Shown here piece by piece: positions 42,581 through 53,920 of a stretch of 64,000 bases of DNA. The position numbers were made by a program, and so were the translations under genes. Position 1 is the first letter of the stretch, and each line of letters opens with the position of its first letter. The DNA is from Zymoseptoria tritici IPO323. Its lineage: Eukaryota > Ascomycota > Dothideomycetes > Mycosphaerellales > Mycosphaerellaceae. Below the pieces are notes generated by a model, which did not search any database, was not told the DNA's origin, and saw only the letters and a program-made list of their open reading frames with translations. The stretch covers positions 1,178,001-1,242,000 of the forward strand of contig NC_018214.1 in assembly GCF_000219625.1 (NCBI RefSeq). The letters run 5' to 3'.

Positions 42581-44322
42581 ATGCTGGAACTACTCACCTT
42601 CTGGAGGGCGGTCGGCCTGGTTGCTGTGGCTCTCCTCATACGCTTCTTTCAACGACTACACTTTCACCGCAGTTTGATGAAAGGGCTGCCCGGCCCTCCT
42701 CACAGCTATTTGTTCGGATCTCTACTATCTGTCGGCAAAGTCATGGTGACGAGACCAAGCAATGCAGCACCACAGACACTTTTGCCCGCAATCAGAGACT
42801 ACTACGATCTTCCGGATGTATATTACTTCGATCCATGGCCGATGGGACCGCCAGTTATGGCCATTTCCAACCTCAAATTGTATCAAGAATTCGTCATCAA
42901 GCATTCCATCCCGAAGCATCCGCTTGTCGCAGAGTTTATGGAGAACTTTGGCGGTCAGAGTAATCTGGTCAGCAGTGAGGGAGCGACCTGGAAACGATGG
43001 CGAAGCGTTTTCAATCCTGGATTCAGCAACAGTCATATCATGAGCCAGGTCTCCTCTATCGTCGACGTTGCTCAGACGTTCTGCGAGATCATGAACGACC
43101 ACGCCAAGAACAACACCATCTTCAGAATGGAGACCGCGACAACCAAGTTGACTGTCGATGTGATTGGGAAGATTGTACTGGATCTCGATTTGAACTCCCA
43201 GAAAGGCGACAACATTCTTGCGGACACCTTTACGAGTCAAGTCCGTTGGCAGTCAATGGGAGCGCAGTATCAACCCAGTGAGCTCTGGGACATTCGGAGT
43301 ACGTATACTATCCTCGGCCGCGACTAGATCGTATGTTTACCCTCTTTTAGGGCCGATCGTCCAACGATACAACAATTGGGTCATGAGCAGATATTTGAAG
43401 GAAAAGGTCCAAGAACGCTTTGCGACTCGAGAGGGTCGTGGTAAATCGAAGCACGTCGTTGATCTCGCGCTCGAGGTATACCTTAAAGAAGTGAAGGGCA
43501 CGAACAGCGATGGCGGCAACATCAAATCGTTGGACGCCGAATTCATGGAGGCGGTCATCGCCAATATGAAGACCTTCGTCTTCGCCGGTCATGATACCAC
43601 ATCCACGGTCATCGGTTGCGCGTACTACTACCTTAGTAGAAACCCAGAGGCCTTGACAAAGCTACGGAACGAGCTCGATGAAGTTTTCGGCCCGGACCCA
43701 AGCACGGTGGCACAGCAGCTGAAAGACGATCCCCTTTTACTCAACAAAATGGACTACGCTGTGGCCGTATGCAAAGAGACCCTACGACTGATGCCACCAG
43801 CCAGCACTGTCCGCGCAGCAGCACCAGGGTAAATCTCCTCTCTTGCCCTCCCCTCGCAAACCAAGTTGACACCACCCTCCCAGCTACCGCCTCATCGACC
43901 CCGACACAGGCGAGCACATCCCCACCGAACACATGCTAGTCTGGCCCTCCGCAACCGGCATCCACCGCCACCCAAAATACTTCCCTGACCCACACACCTT
44001 CAAACCCTCCCGCTTCCTCCCTGGCGACGACACGGGCTCAAACACAGCCGCATGGATCCCCTTCTCCAAAGGTCCGCGGAACTGCATCGGGCAGGAACTC
44101 GCCATGATCGAAGCGAAAATCGTGCTGGCCATGACGGTGCGGACGTGGGACTTTGTGCCGGCGTACGACGAGTTGGAGAAGTTGGAGGGAGATGGGACGG
44201 GGTATCCGAATCTAAAGACGGGGATTCTGGAGCAGTATGGGGAGAGGATGTATCAGATTCAGTTGGGGACGGCGAAGCCCGCGGAGGGGTTGCCTTGTCG
44301 GTTGAGGTTTACGGGACAGTGA
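42581..44322 (+). CDS. Cytochrome P450 monooxygenase
   Basis: Three exons: 42581-43298, 43351-43828, 43884-44322; introns of 52 and 55 nt. The product is 544 aa. Residues ~5-25 form an N-terminal membrane anchor (FWRAVGLVAVALLIRFF), followed by a proline hinge (KGLPGPPHSYLFGSL). The C-helix WKRWRSVFNPGFS, the I-helix AGHDTTS, the K-helix KETLRLMPPAS and the heme loop FSKGPRNCIGQELA with the axial Cys are all intact. The sequence resembles fungal P450s near the CYP59 group, some of which act in secondary metabolism; the family assignment is tentative. No backbone synthase, transporter or regulator is nearby, so a cluster role is not supported here. Confidence 0.92.
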
Positions 44323-44593
44323 AGAGAGGAGCGGATGATTTGGCGTGATCACAGAAGCGAGATTTTAGCAGAAGAATGATGAGCGATCCAGACTCGACGT
44401 GCTCCGTTTCATGGCTACCTATGCTATGATGCGGACAGATTTTGACACGGTGGAACTTTCCCTCGTTTCCGCATTGACTTTACTGCACAGCTGACCTTGC
44501 ATTGCTTCTCCGCGCAAAGGTCATCGTTAATCTCGCTGCTTTTCACGCCTGCAGCTCTTCGAACAACGTATGTACCCCTCTCGGTCATCCCAT

Positions 44594-46253
44594 TCAACGG
44601 CGATGGGTGACAAAAATTTCGTCACCATCCGGCTGCTCGATAGTCCTCCTCTTCCGTGGCGGCGGTGGCGGGAGCTCCTGTGACTCAACATCCGAGTCCA
44701 CGATCCCCTTGCGCTGAGTCTGTCTCATCGGCTGGGTGAGTGCTGGTGGTAACTCGATTGGAGACGACATTCTCTGAGTCGCACCTTTGCGCTGCGATTT
44801 CTTGGGCGCAGATTTCTTGGTGATCTTGGAGGCTGTTGGATTCGTCTTCGGGACGTCGGCGTACACTCTAGGCTTGGGCAGGGGCCTGTTGGTGTTGGTG
44901 TTGGTCTTGGGCATTGGCAAGGCTTTTACGGGTGCTTGGCTGCGAGTCTTACGAGGTGCGGCTGCTTCTTCCATGTCCATGAGGTTGGACAACAGTCTAT
45001 TCTTGCGCGGTTTAGTAGCCTTCTGAGCTTGTTCCGGTCGCTGCTGCTTGGCCTTGGGCTTCGGCGAGGGCTCAGGGGCTTCGATGGAGGACCGGATTGC
45101 AGCACCTCGTGGCTGTCCTCTGCCATGCTTGGATGGCTCCGACGAGAAGGTCTGCGATGGTGCTCTGTTCTGTATCAGCAGGATGTTTTGCAACGTGATT
45201 TGGTGTGACATACCCTCGAACGCCATCTTGCCTCTCCTCTTCTTTCTCCTCGCCATCTGAGTGCTCAATGGGCTCTTCGACCTCGATCCAACCAGGGCCA
45301 GACCGTACGACAGGCGACTCGGGGTCCTTGTCGCTGCCGCGCTGCCGAACTTGACTCAACCTGGCGTTGCGCGAAAGGGCAGCAACTGTCGCCTCGGGCT
45401 TTGGCTTCTGAGCCGCAGGTGCGCGAGACTTCTTGACTCCTCTTGGTGCAGATTCCTTAGTCTTGACTATGTCCGATTGTCCGGCGCGGGCATCTGGTGC
45501 GCTCTTGGTAGCTCTCTTGGCTGGCACCTTCTTCATGCCATCTTCATGTGGCGTGGAAGTCTGCTCCACCGGAGTCTCGGATCGTGGCCCTTCCGCAGCA
45601 GCGATGGCAGGCGTAGACTCTTCCGCAGGCTTCTTAGCCAGCTCCTTGATCTGCTTGGCCAACTTCGCGTTCTGCGCCTTCAGCTCATCGCTGACTTCTT
45701 CGAGTGTGATCAGGTTTGCCGCCACTGAATCGAGTCCGTTCTGACCCGCCTTCACCTGATCCTTCATCTCAATCAGCATCTTCCATGCCTTGGTTGTCTG
45801 AGCAGCGTCCATCTCCTCGCCCAGCTGTTCCAGCGCACTCGCGTACTCCTGAAGGTTGCGCTCGACATCCTCGATGCGCTTAAGGAGAGATTTCTGAGTG
45901 TCATTCGCGCGCTCCCAGTCCTCCTTGTTCTGCTGTTCGTTTTCTCCAATAGTGGTGACCTTCTTGACGATGTCCTCCATCTCTTTGCCGACATTTGCAA
46001 GCTGAGACATGACTTCTTGTTGGACTTGCTCGGCTTCATTCTTTCCGCTGTCTTTCAGCGTGCGCACTTGCTCGGCAAGCGCAGCCAGGTCGTCCTTGGT
46101 AGCGCTCGTCTCGATAGCCTTATTGCGCGTTTCAACTCTAGCGATTTCAGCTTCGAGTTTTTGCATTCGGTTTAGAAGAAAGCCGTGCTCGCGCTTTAGT
46201 TGATGTGCCCAAAGCAGCGAGGTGGGAGAAGTTGGTGGGTGGGGCGGCGCCAT
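44594..46253 (-). CDS. Coiled-coil protein of unknown function
   Basis: Two exons on the minus strand, 46253-45214 and 45164-44594, with a 49-nt intron (GTATGT...ACAG). The product is 536 aa, starting MAPPHPPTSPTSLLWAHQLK. Residues ~15-210 form a long Glu/Lys/Gln/Ala coiled coil (for example RMQKLEAEIARVETRNKAIE). The rest is disordered and basic with Lys-rich blocks (KKSAPKKSQRKGATQR) and ends RKRRTIEQPDGDEIFVTHRR. This suggests a nuclear or chromosome-linked structural protein. I recognise no family. It lies upstream of, and convergent with, the P450 gene and downstream of eIF4A. Confidence 0.7.
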
Positions 46254-46845
46254 CTTCAAGATGTAAGGAGAGTTAGGTCAAGGGATCAGGTAGGGGAAGG
46301 CTGCTATGCAGAGGCCAAGTGAGGTGGTTGGTATGCAGAGGTTGAGTGAGATGAAAGAGAAAGTCAGAGGTCCGAAGGAAAGAAATCCGCTCATGAGCAA
46401 ATGAAGCGAGCCCTTTTCCGACAATCACTTACAGAATCACGACAATACAAGGAAAGCGCACCCACTCACTTACATGACGAAGATGACACGGGAAAGAGCG
46501 GGATCACTTTTGAAAATCATTGACTGAAGGTCTACATACCATGTCGGAGTGCAACATCAATAGACATCGTAAAGCATGTAGCGTAGCCCAGGACTCCCAT
46601 CTAAGAAACACGTAAAGCATTTTTGTGCACCGAGCATTGTCACATCCATCATGATGATGACTGTGGCTTTCCATCGCAACTTTGAGCGCAGCACGCGCAG
46701 ACAATCCGTAACGTGCGCCGAAGCGCAGGCCTCAGACGAGACCGGTTTTGTGGTTGGCCCCCTTGATCGATAATTGAGTCCAAGCGAGATGCAACGGACT
46801 CAGTCGACCTCGGGAGACTGTAGGTGTGTGAATTCAAACAAGAGC
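46254..46845. other. Intergenic region downstream of eIF4A
   Basis: About 590 bases separate two tandem minus-strand genes: the eIF4A 3' end, then the promoter of the coiled-coil gene. No other feature was seen. Confidence 0.4.
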
Positions 46846-48300
46846 TTAGATCAAGTCTGCGAGAACTGTCAGTGTTTGCTTGCGGAAGATCAAGCAAAGA
46901 TGTAAACTCACCAGCCACGTTCATTGGCATCTCTTCGATCTGGGTGCTGTAGAACTGTTCGATCTCACGCATCATGCGCACATCATCGGCGGTGACGAAG
47001 TTGATAGCGACACCCTTCCGGCCGAAACGACCGCCGCGACCGATGCGGTGAATGTAGTTCTCGCGGTTGGCAGGAAGGTCGTAGTTGATGACAAGCGAAA
47101 CCTGCTGGACATCGATACCGCGGGCCAAAAGGTCGGTGGCGATGAGAACACGAGAGGATCCGGAGCGGAACTCCTTCATGATGACATCACGCTGGCCCTG
47201 GTCCATGTCTCCGTGCATGGCGGAAACGGTGAAGTCACGGGCAGTGAGCTTGTCGGTGAGCCAGTCGACCTTGCGGCGGGTGTTGCAGAAGATGACGGCC
47301 TGGGTAATGGTGACGGTCTCGTAGAGATCGGAAAGGGTGTCGAGCTTCCAGTCCTCCTTCTCAACAGCGATGTAGAACTGCTTGATACCTTCGAGGGTAA
47401 GCTCGTCCTTCTTGACGAGGATACGGACGGGATCGCGCATGAACTTGGTGGTAACCTCAAGGACGTCCTGGGGCATGGTGGCGGACAGGAGGACGACCTG
47501 GGTGCTCTGCGGGAGAAGCTGGAAGATGTCGTAGATCTGCTCGGTGAAACCGCGCGACAACATCTCATCGGCCTCGTCGAGGACGAACATCTTCATGCTG
47601 TCGGTCTTGAGCACGCGACGCTGAATCATGTCCTGGACACGTCCGGGAGTGCCGACGACGACCTGTGGGCCGTCCTGAAGAGCCTTCATGTCATCTCTTA
47701 CGCTAGTGCCACCAATGCAGGCGTGGCACTCAATGTTCATGAAGTCACCAATGGCAACAACGACCTTTTGAATCTGCTGGGCCAACTCGCGAGTTGGGGC
47801 CAAGATCAAAGCCTGGCAGGCCTTGATGCTTGGGTCGATCTTCTGGAGAACGGAGATGGAGAAGGTGGCAGTCTTTCCGGTACCGGACTGGGCCTGAGCG
47901 ATGACATCGTTGCCTTGCGCAAGTGTGAGTTGGTGGAAAAGCGCATGTGAAGAGGAAAAGTGTACATACCCTTGATGACGGGCATGATGGCGCGCTGCTG
48001 AATGGCGGAGGGGCGTTCGAAACCATAGGCGTAGACTCCACGGAGGAGCTCGCTCTTGAGGTTCATCGCATCGAAGGAGTCGGTGGTCTCATCGTAGTTG
48101 GATTCGATCTGACCTATTGGAGGAGTGTCCTGTCAGTATTGTGTTCTCGTCTTTTTCTGCCCTTAGCCGCCCGCGGTGCCCATCTGCCCCGCCTCCCTGC
48201 AACATGTGCCTCCTCTTCATGACCCTCACCGAGCGCAGTACCGGAATGGAGTATGCGCCGACTTACCAGCATCGATATCCTCAAGTCCCTTATCAGCCAT
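46846..48300 (-). CDS. TIF1: Translation initiation factor eIF4A (DEAD-box helicase)
   Basis: Four exons on the minus strand: 48300-48267, 48113-47970, 47913-46912 and 46856-46846 (11 nt); introns of 153, 56 and 55 nt. The product is 396 aa, the usual eIF4A length, starting [20 protein letters not shown]. All helicase motifs are present: Q motif with [38 protein letters not shown], and RIGRGGR. The protein ends MPMNVADLI. It unwinds mRNA leaders as part of eIF4F. Codons are strongly biased towards C or G endings, as expected for a highly expressed gene. The short last exon and an alternative acceptor 9 bases upstream could give two C-termini. Confidence 0.95.
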
Positions 48301-48713
48301 GATTGCGATTCGAGTCGATTGCTCACTTGCGTCGCGCAGTGAGCGGTGGAGTCGGTGTGGTGGGCGGAGGAGTCCTCGTGGGATCCGCGGAGGTGTTTGT
48401 TTGGTGTGTGGTGGAAACTAGATACCAGACTGCCAGTAGGGACAGTCGTTAGGTTCTAGTGTTGGTTTGTGTGTGTGAAGTTGGTGGTGGTTTGTTGGAT
48501 CAAGTTGGTGAAAGTGGCCAGCGAGATATTTTTCAAGTGGGCTGCGAGAAAACTCGCACGGACCATTTTGGACTTTTGGACCGCCCCAAAACGCCACCAA
48601 AATTCGGGAGTGACGAAGACGTGAACTTTTTCTCTAGCGGAGCAGACTCATCGGATTCGACTTCATCGTTTGGACCAATTCTGACTCACACTTCTTTGAT
48701 CTCAAGACGTACC
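48301..48713. promoter_or_regulatory. Divergent promoter region of eIF4A and the JmjC gene
   Basis: About 410 bases separate two divergent starts and should contain both promoters. A G/T-rich stretch (about 48330-48510) lies on the eIF4A side. No known site was identified. Confidence 0.4.
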
Positions 48714-50301
48714 ATGCATCTATCCTCTGCTTCACCAAACGGCGTCGAACACACGACAGAGTCATTAGACAGACCGGTCAAGCGCGCCAAAGTCTCGGCT
48801 TTGGACTCAAAGGATGACAGCACCTTTGTTCGACGGCATCCACTTGGAGTGCGTCCGTCCGGAAATGCCTACACAGCGAGCAAGAATCTGAAAGACTCAT
48901 GCGGCCTCTTCGCCACTTTGCCTGATGAGTTGATTGCCGGACTGCTGGAATACCTGCAGCCGAAGGATCTGCTCCGCCTAGGTGGCACATGCCGGGCAGT
49001 GCACGCATTCACTCGTAACGAGGAGCTTTGGAGGAATTTGTTCGTCGAGTAAGTCATGTTGATCATGTCGCAGGCAGTGTGACCTTCTTGCGACCATGTC
49101 CCAGCGCAAAAGCTGAGTACTTCTCGGTAGGTCATCTCCATCCAATTTCTCCTGGCAGGGCACTTGGAGGTCGACGTATCTGTCGCAACAATCTTCTCGT
49201 GAGCCTCGAGTTGACTGCTCAAATCTCTTTTCAGATGTCCTACATCGCCCATTCTTCTGCGCTCACGTCCCTCTGCATCCTTACGCGTCGAACATCCCGA
49301 AGCAGAATCAGATTGCACGGATGAAGAACCTCGCATACGAGGAGTTCGCATCACATTGGTACAGCAAGCCGTTCATACTCACGGAACCCGTCAAGGAGTG
49401 GCCAGTCTACAACAACTGGTCGACGGAGAAGCTGCTTGAGAGATACGGCGATGTCACCTTCCGTGCCGAAGCTGTGGACTGGCCGCTGAAGAAATATGTC
49501 GAGTACATGAATGACAGCAGTCTCGACGAAAGCCCGCTTTATCTCTTCGATCGAGGTTTTGCGGAAAAGATGGATCTCACAGTGAGCAACGAGCCATCAC
49601 CAAACGCAGACTACTGGCCTCCCACCTGCTTCGGGCCAGACTTGTTCGCTCTCCTCAGAGACCAAAGACCGGACCACCGATGGCTGATTGTAGGCCCGGA
49701 ACGAAGCGGCAGCACTTTCCACAAGGATCCAAACGCAACCAGCGCATGGAACGCGCCTCTCAAGGGAAGCAAGTACTGGATCATGTTTCCATCATCTCCA
49801 TCACTCCCGCCACCACCAGGCGTATACGTATCCGAGGACCAAAGCGAAGTGACGAGCCCACTAAGCATTGCTGAGTGGCTGTTAGGGTTCCACGCAGAAG
49901 CCCGACGCACGCCTGGTTGTCATGAAGGTATCTGCGGCGAAGGCGAGATTCTCTATGTTCCTTCGGGCTGGTATCATTTAGTGTTGAACTTGGAGCCGAG
50001 CATTGCCCTGACGCAGAATCTTGTGCCGCGAAGTCGAGTCGGAGCTGTGCTTCACTTTCTTCGGGACCAGAAGCAAAGCATTAGCGGCTTCAGTGATAGC
50101 GTGAAGGATCCATTCGGCTTGTTCGCAGAGCGGCTGCGAGAGCACGACCCGGAGCTGCTGGAGGTCGGTCTGAAAGAGGCAGACAGAATCAAGCAGACAG
50201 GCAAGAAGTGGGAAACCCTCACCAAGTCCGACGAAGAAGAAGCACAAGGCGGCTTTTCCTTTGGCTTCGGCGGTGACAACGACGATGAAGAGGTCCCATA
50301 G
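48714..50301 (+). CDS. F-box and JmjC domain protein
   Basis: Two exons, 48714-49048 and 49131-50301; the 82-nt intron starts GTAAGT. The product is 501 aa. An F-box lies at about 60-110 (FATLPDELIAGLLEYLQPKD, then CRAVHAFTRNEELWRNLF). The linker has FSWQGTWRSTYLS. The JmjC domain follows (about 140-440): FCAHVPLHPYASNIPKQNQI, then the Fe(II) ligands His and Asp in STFHKDPNATSAWN, the cofactor-binding region YWIMFP, and the distal His in PSGWYHLVLNLEP. The set matches the JMJD6-like class of 2-oxoglutarate oxygenases with an F-box. The activity (hydroxylation or demethylation) is not known for this fungal type. The acceptor at 49130 was chosen because it restores the conserved WQGTW segment. 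Confidence 0.88.
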
Positions 50302-50348
50302 TCCTCGAACCTCGCACTTCCGCTAGACAGCATTCTGCCAATGTACAT

Positions 50349-51249
50349 CTACGTCTCTCCGAAGGTATACTTCCCTCCACGATCCTTCACCTCCACCTTA
50401 ATCTTTGCTTCCTCAACTTCCCTCCCACCGATCCTCATCCCGGCCTCCAACACATCCCCCGTAACCACCGGTCCCACGCCCTTCGGCGTCCCCGTCAACA
50501 CAATATCGCCTTTCTCCAACACCATGACCTTGGAGATATCCGCCAGTTGCCGCCCGATGCGAAACAACATCAACTCCGTATTATCATTCTGCTTCATCTC
50601 TCCATTCACACTCAACCACAACTCCACATCATGCGGGTCCTTGATCGCGCTCTTCTCAATCGGTCCCGCGACAGGCAAGAACGTGTCGAAGCCCTTGGCT
50701 ATGCTCCACGGCAATCCCTTCTTCTTCGCTTCGTCTTGGACGTTGCGACCTGTCATATCGATGCCGAGAATGTAGCTCCCTATCGCGTCTTGCCATGCTG
50801 CTTCATCGTTCTCGTCGAGGTCTCGCACGGTCTTGCCGATGACTACGCCGAGCTCGACTTCGAAGTGGAGGTTCACGCCGGCGGGTCGGAGAATGGGGCC
50901 TTCGCTGGGAGTGAGGATCGAGGAGGGCGGTTTGAGGAAGAAGAAGGGTTGTTTGGGGCGTTGATTGTTGAGTTCTGTAACGTGGTCGGCGTAGTTGCGG
51001 CCTATGCACATTACCTGCAGAGGAGAGGGTTGTTAGGGTTGTTAAAGCTTTAAGATATTTACTTGAGCTTCATACCTTGCGGCAATTGGTCTTGATGTCG
51101 TCAATTGGAGCCATTCTGCTGGAGCTGCTAGCGAATGTTCTTCGCGCGACGAAGGCTTTTTGTACTGCTGGTCGAGGGAAGCTCTGTTGTAATGAAGTCC
51201 TCCCAAAGACGGAGCTTCTGCTCACTGCTCTTGCAAAGGGCGCAGACAT
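50349..51249 (-). CDS. Mitochondrial fumarylacetoacetate hydrolase family protein (FAHD1-like)
   Basis: Two exons on the minus strand, 51249-51076 and 51014-50349; 61-nt intron. The product is 279 aa. The first ~44 residues, beginning MSAPFARAVSRSSVFGRTSL and ending ARRTFASSSSR, are a clear mitochondrial presequence rich in Arg and Ser. An in-frame Met right after it (MAPIDDIKTNCRK) could start a cytosolic form. The FAH fold follows: VMCIGRNYADHVTELNNQRP, metal ligands in LHFEVELGVVIG with the E-x-E pattern and Asp in YILGIDMTGRNVQ, and GDIVLTGTPKGVGPV. FAHD1 proteins act as acylpyruvase and oxaloacetate decarboxylase. The stop is 47 bases from that of the JmjC gene. Confidence 0.9.
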
Positions 51250-52107
51250 GACCAGGATGGTGTCCAGCCAAGCCAATGGATGGAGTTCAAGGTGGTAGAA
51301 TAGCTGCTTCGCTTGGGTACTGCGGATGTTGTTGCTGATGCGAGTCACGCTTCAATGGAGAATGTCCCCAGGAGTGGGGCAGCAGATTGCTGGAGACTTT
51401 CCTCCTCCTATCGCGCCCTTCCAACTACACGACTTCCATTCATCAGCAATGATATTTTCATCGCTATGATGTGGAAGTTGACCTGGGATCTTGCAGGTCC
51501 CTACTGACGGCAAGTCATCGACCTTTGGCAGTTTGCATCCACTCTCCTCGCTTCTTGCTTCGTACTGTCAGCCAGCGCCTTGACGACCGGAGCCAGGCTG
51601 TCCGATCGGCATGACCAGCCTACCGCAACGTCAGATCATACTGCCTGAAGGACTGCTGGTCGCGACGCTTCTGGATTGTTAGTCGTTCATTTGGACTCCA
51701 TCAAGAGCACATCGCTGCCTCCCGAAGACTCCCGCTGGGGCGTTTCTGCGACAGCACGCATTGAGCCTACAGCGTGTTAGCACATCGGAGTGCCGTCCGC
51801 CTTTTTTGCGAGACAGGGCGTCTGCAGGCTTCGATTGGTTTGATCTCCTTCTGAACAGTCCTGCAGCCTCACGCCGGGATCGGATGCTGAGCGATCCGAT
51901 GCGCCAACCAGCTGTAGGCACACAAGACATGGCCAGGTTGTTGTCTAGGAGGATCCATGAATATCAAGGCGATGGCAGAAGTTCAAGGCGATGATCAGAT
52001 CATAACAGATCTGAGGTGGGCAAAGTCGAGATACAAGAAGGGTTGCTCGTCCAATGCAAGACCTCTGCAGCTCCCCAAGCCCACTCGACATATCTTGGAC
52101 GCCTACC
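51250..52107. other. Gene-poor stretch
   Basis: No recognisable gene lies between the FAHD1-like start and the broken secreted gene. Overlapping short frames only. Confidence 0.4.
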
Positions 52108-52466
52108 ATGTGGTTCAGTCAGCTGTTCATCATTTCGACTCTACCGCAATCATGGCCTGCAGTCTCGGCAGCTACTGCATCTGCTAAGACCGGCTCAGGA
52201 AAGATCGTTTCTGGGTCAAGATCGATGGCATCGCAACATGCTCATATCATGGCTATTGCCAACATCGCGTGTGCCTGAGAAGGTTCCGCGAAGTGGCGTG
52301 CCGTGTCGCTGCAGGAGAGTGCAACAATACAGGAAAGTGGAGCAACTATTTCCCATGCGACGACGGGGACCGATTCTCGAATCAATGCGAAGTCAAGTGC
52401 GACCCCAAATCTGAAGTGTACGTGAGCCAGACTGTTCCTTCTCGTGAAGATCTCGCGCTTATATAA
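52108..52466 (+). pseudogene. Frameshifted secreted cysteine-rich protein gene
   Basis: An ATG at 52108 opens a frame starting MWFSQLFIISTLPQSWPAVS, a plausible signal peptide followed by a small-residue cleavage region. That frame runs out at a stop near 52276. From 52188 a second frame, one base apart, reads DRFWVKIDGIATCSYHGYC onward and holds eight cysteines (CSYHGYC, VC, AC, EC, PC, QC, KC) before stopping at 52466. The two parts fit one secreted protein if the frame changes near 52195-52206. No intron of normal length can join them. A one-base indel in the gene or a base-calling error explains this best. A GTGAGC near 52421 could also be a donor to a further exon. Family unknown. Confidence 0.45.
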
Positions 52467-53920
52467 TGCAGCCCTCCACCAATCGATTGAATGTATGTTC
52501 AACTGGTCTGGGATCCCACTGCCGCAGGCATACCCACTGCCAGGCTTTGGTATTGTCGTTGGATGACTTCTTGGGAACTGAGTTGTTCAGAGAACGTAAG
52601 CTGCTGATCGTAGACCATTGGAAGCTCAGCTATGTGCAGGTATCTTTGGATGAGGGGAGAGAGAGAGAGATCATATCATTTTCCTTCGATAAATGAAAGT
52701 CAGGCTGATCGGCGAGCGCTTGCGCCATTAGAATTTCCTATAGCTGCGAGTACGGCTTCCCTTTGATGATGGCGTCGCAATGTATGGACGCTGGCCCGAG
52801 TTTAGGCATACCTGTTATGACGACAAACCAGTGTTGACTGGACCGGTCCATTTGAATCAGCCAGAACCTCAAAGACCGCGACGATCCGGTTCGATCAGCC
52901 TAACCATGCCAACGCACAGCCAGATCATACCGTCTCATGCTCTTCCACCTTTCGAGGCGAATTCCTCAGCGTCGTGTCGTTGACCACCCTCAGGCTTCTA
53001 ATGTCTGCCACCTCGCCTATCCTTGGAACGTGAAGGATCGAGGTCACAGATAAGAGAGCGTAGGGGGCGTCTTGCGACTCTACTATGCCAACCTCAAGGG
53101 CACGTCCACCACGGCCTGAATCGAAGAGCAACGCGAGCCTCAGTGCTTCTTAGTCGGCTTCTCTGGAGGACGACTCCATGATGATGATGTTGTCGATGTT
53201 GTCTGGACTTCGTTGCAACCACGGATATCCGACTGCCGCCCAAGAAGGTGCAGACGACGCTAGCGTCCCACTAGCGTGCCTGACGTTCGCCAAGTAGGAG
53301 CAGAAGGTTTTCTCAACCACTTCACATGTCAAAACCGCTCACCGCTGATGATAAATTCTGAGCATGGAAGGGCATATCTGCTTTTCCTACAATGCCGTTT
53401 GGAAGCATAATATATACACCAGTCAGATGCCAGAGTGACGGCAATGAACGGAGAACATCCCCAACAAAAATGGAGGTAACTCGTTTCTCCTGAACCACCA
53501 AGTCCCAACGACCAGAAAAATCCACACTTGCCACTACTTTGCGTGCGGGTCCTGAGGACCTTGAGCAGCGCTAGCGCACCACCCCATCTCTGATTCTCTC
53601 GCATGGCCAGCGTATCGTTTGCACGATTACTGGTCGATCACTAGCACGGGGTCGATCGGACGCATATCCGGACCTGCATCCGGTCGCCAGGCCAGGTGAG
53701 TGAATGTGGCGCGGCAAGCTAAAGCGTGGAGGTTTCTCCTCGTGTGGTAGGCGGCTCTGGTGAGTCCAATTATATCCTGTGAGGAGAGCTTGATAGTGCC
53801 CTACAGAGCTATATACTTTATCCTCCCGTTTGCCTCCCTTCCTGGTTTGCTGATTTTGGTCGACGTGCTCTCTCGACTACTGTGCCAACAACATCAACAC
53901 CTTCCTACTTACGAGCAAAC
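52467..53920. other. Gene-poor stretch
   Basis: About 1.45 kb without a recognisable gene up to the HAD phosphatase start. A short (GA)n run lies near 52660-52672. The last ~150 bases, including CT-rich leader sequence, belong to the next gene. Confidence 0.4.

Noticed and set aside
42581..44322. The P450 as part of a secondary metabolite cluster
   Set aside because: No polyketide or peptide synthase, terpene cyclase, transporter or pathway regulator lies nearby. The neighbours are housekeeping genes.
46880..47950. A 356-codon frame on the plus strand antisense to eIF4A
   Set aside because: It is exactly opposite the conserved eIF4A coding region. Strong C/G third-base bias in the real gene removes stops from the opposite frame. 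It has no domain of its own.
52108..52466. An intron joining the signal-peptide frame to the cysteine-rich frame
   Set aside because: The GT/AG pairs that fit the frames either leave an intron shorter than about 30 bases, remove the signal peptide, or drop the first cysteines. A frame change is the simpler reading.
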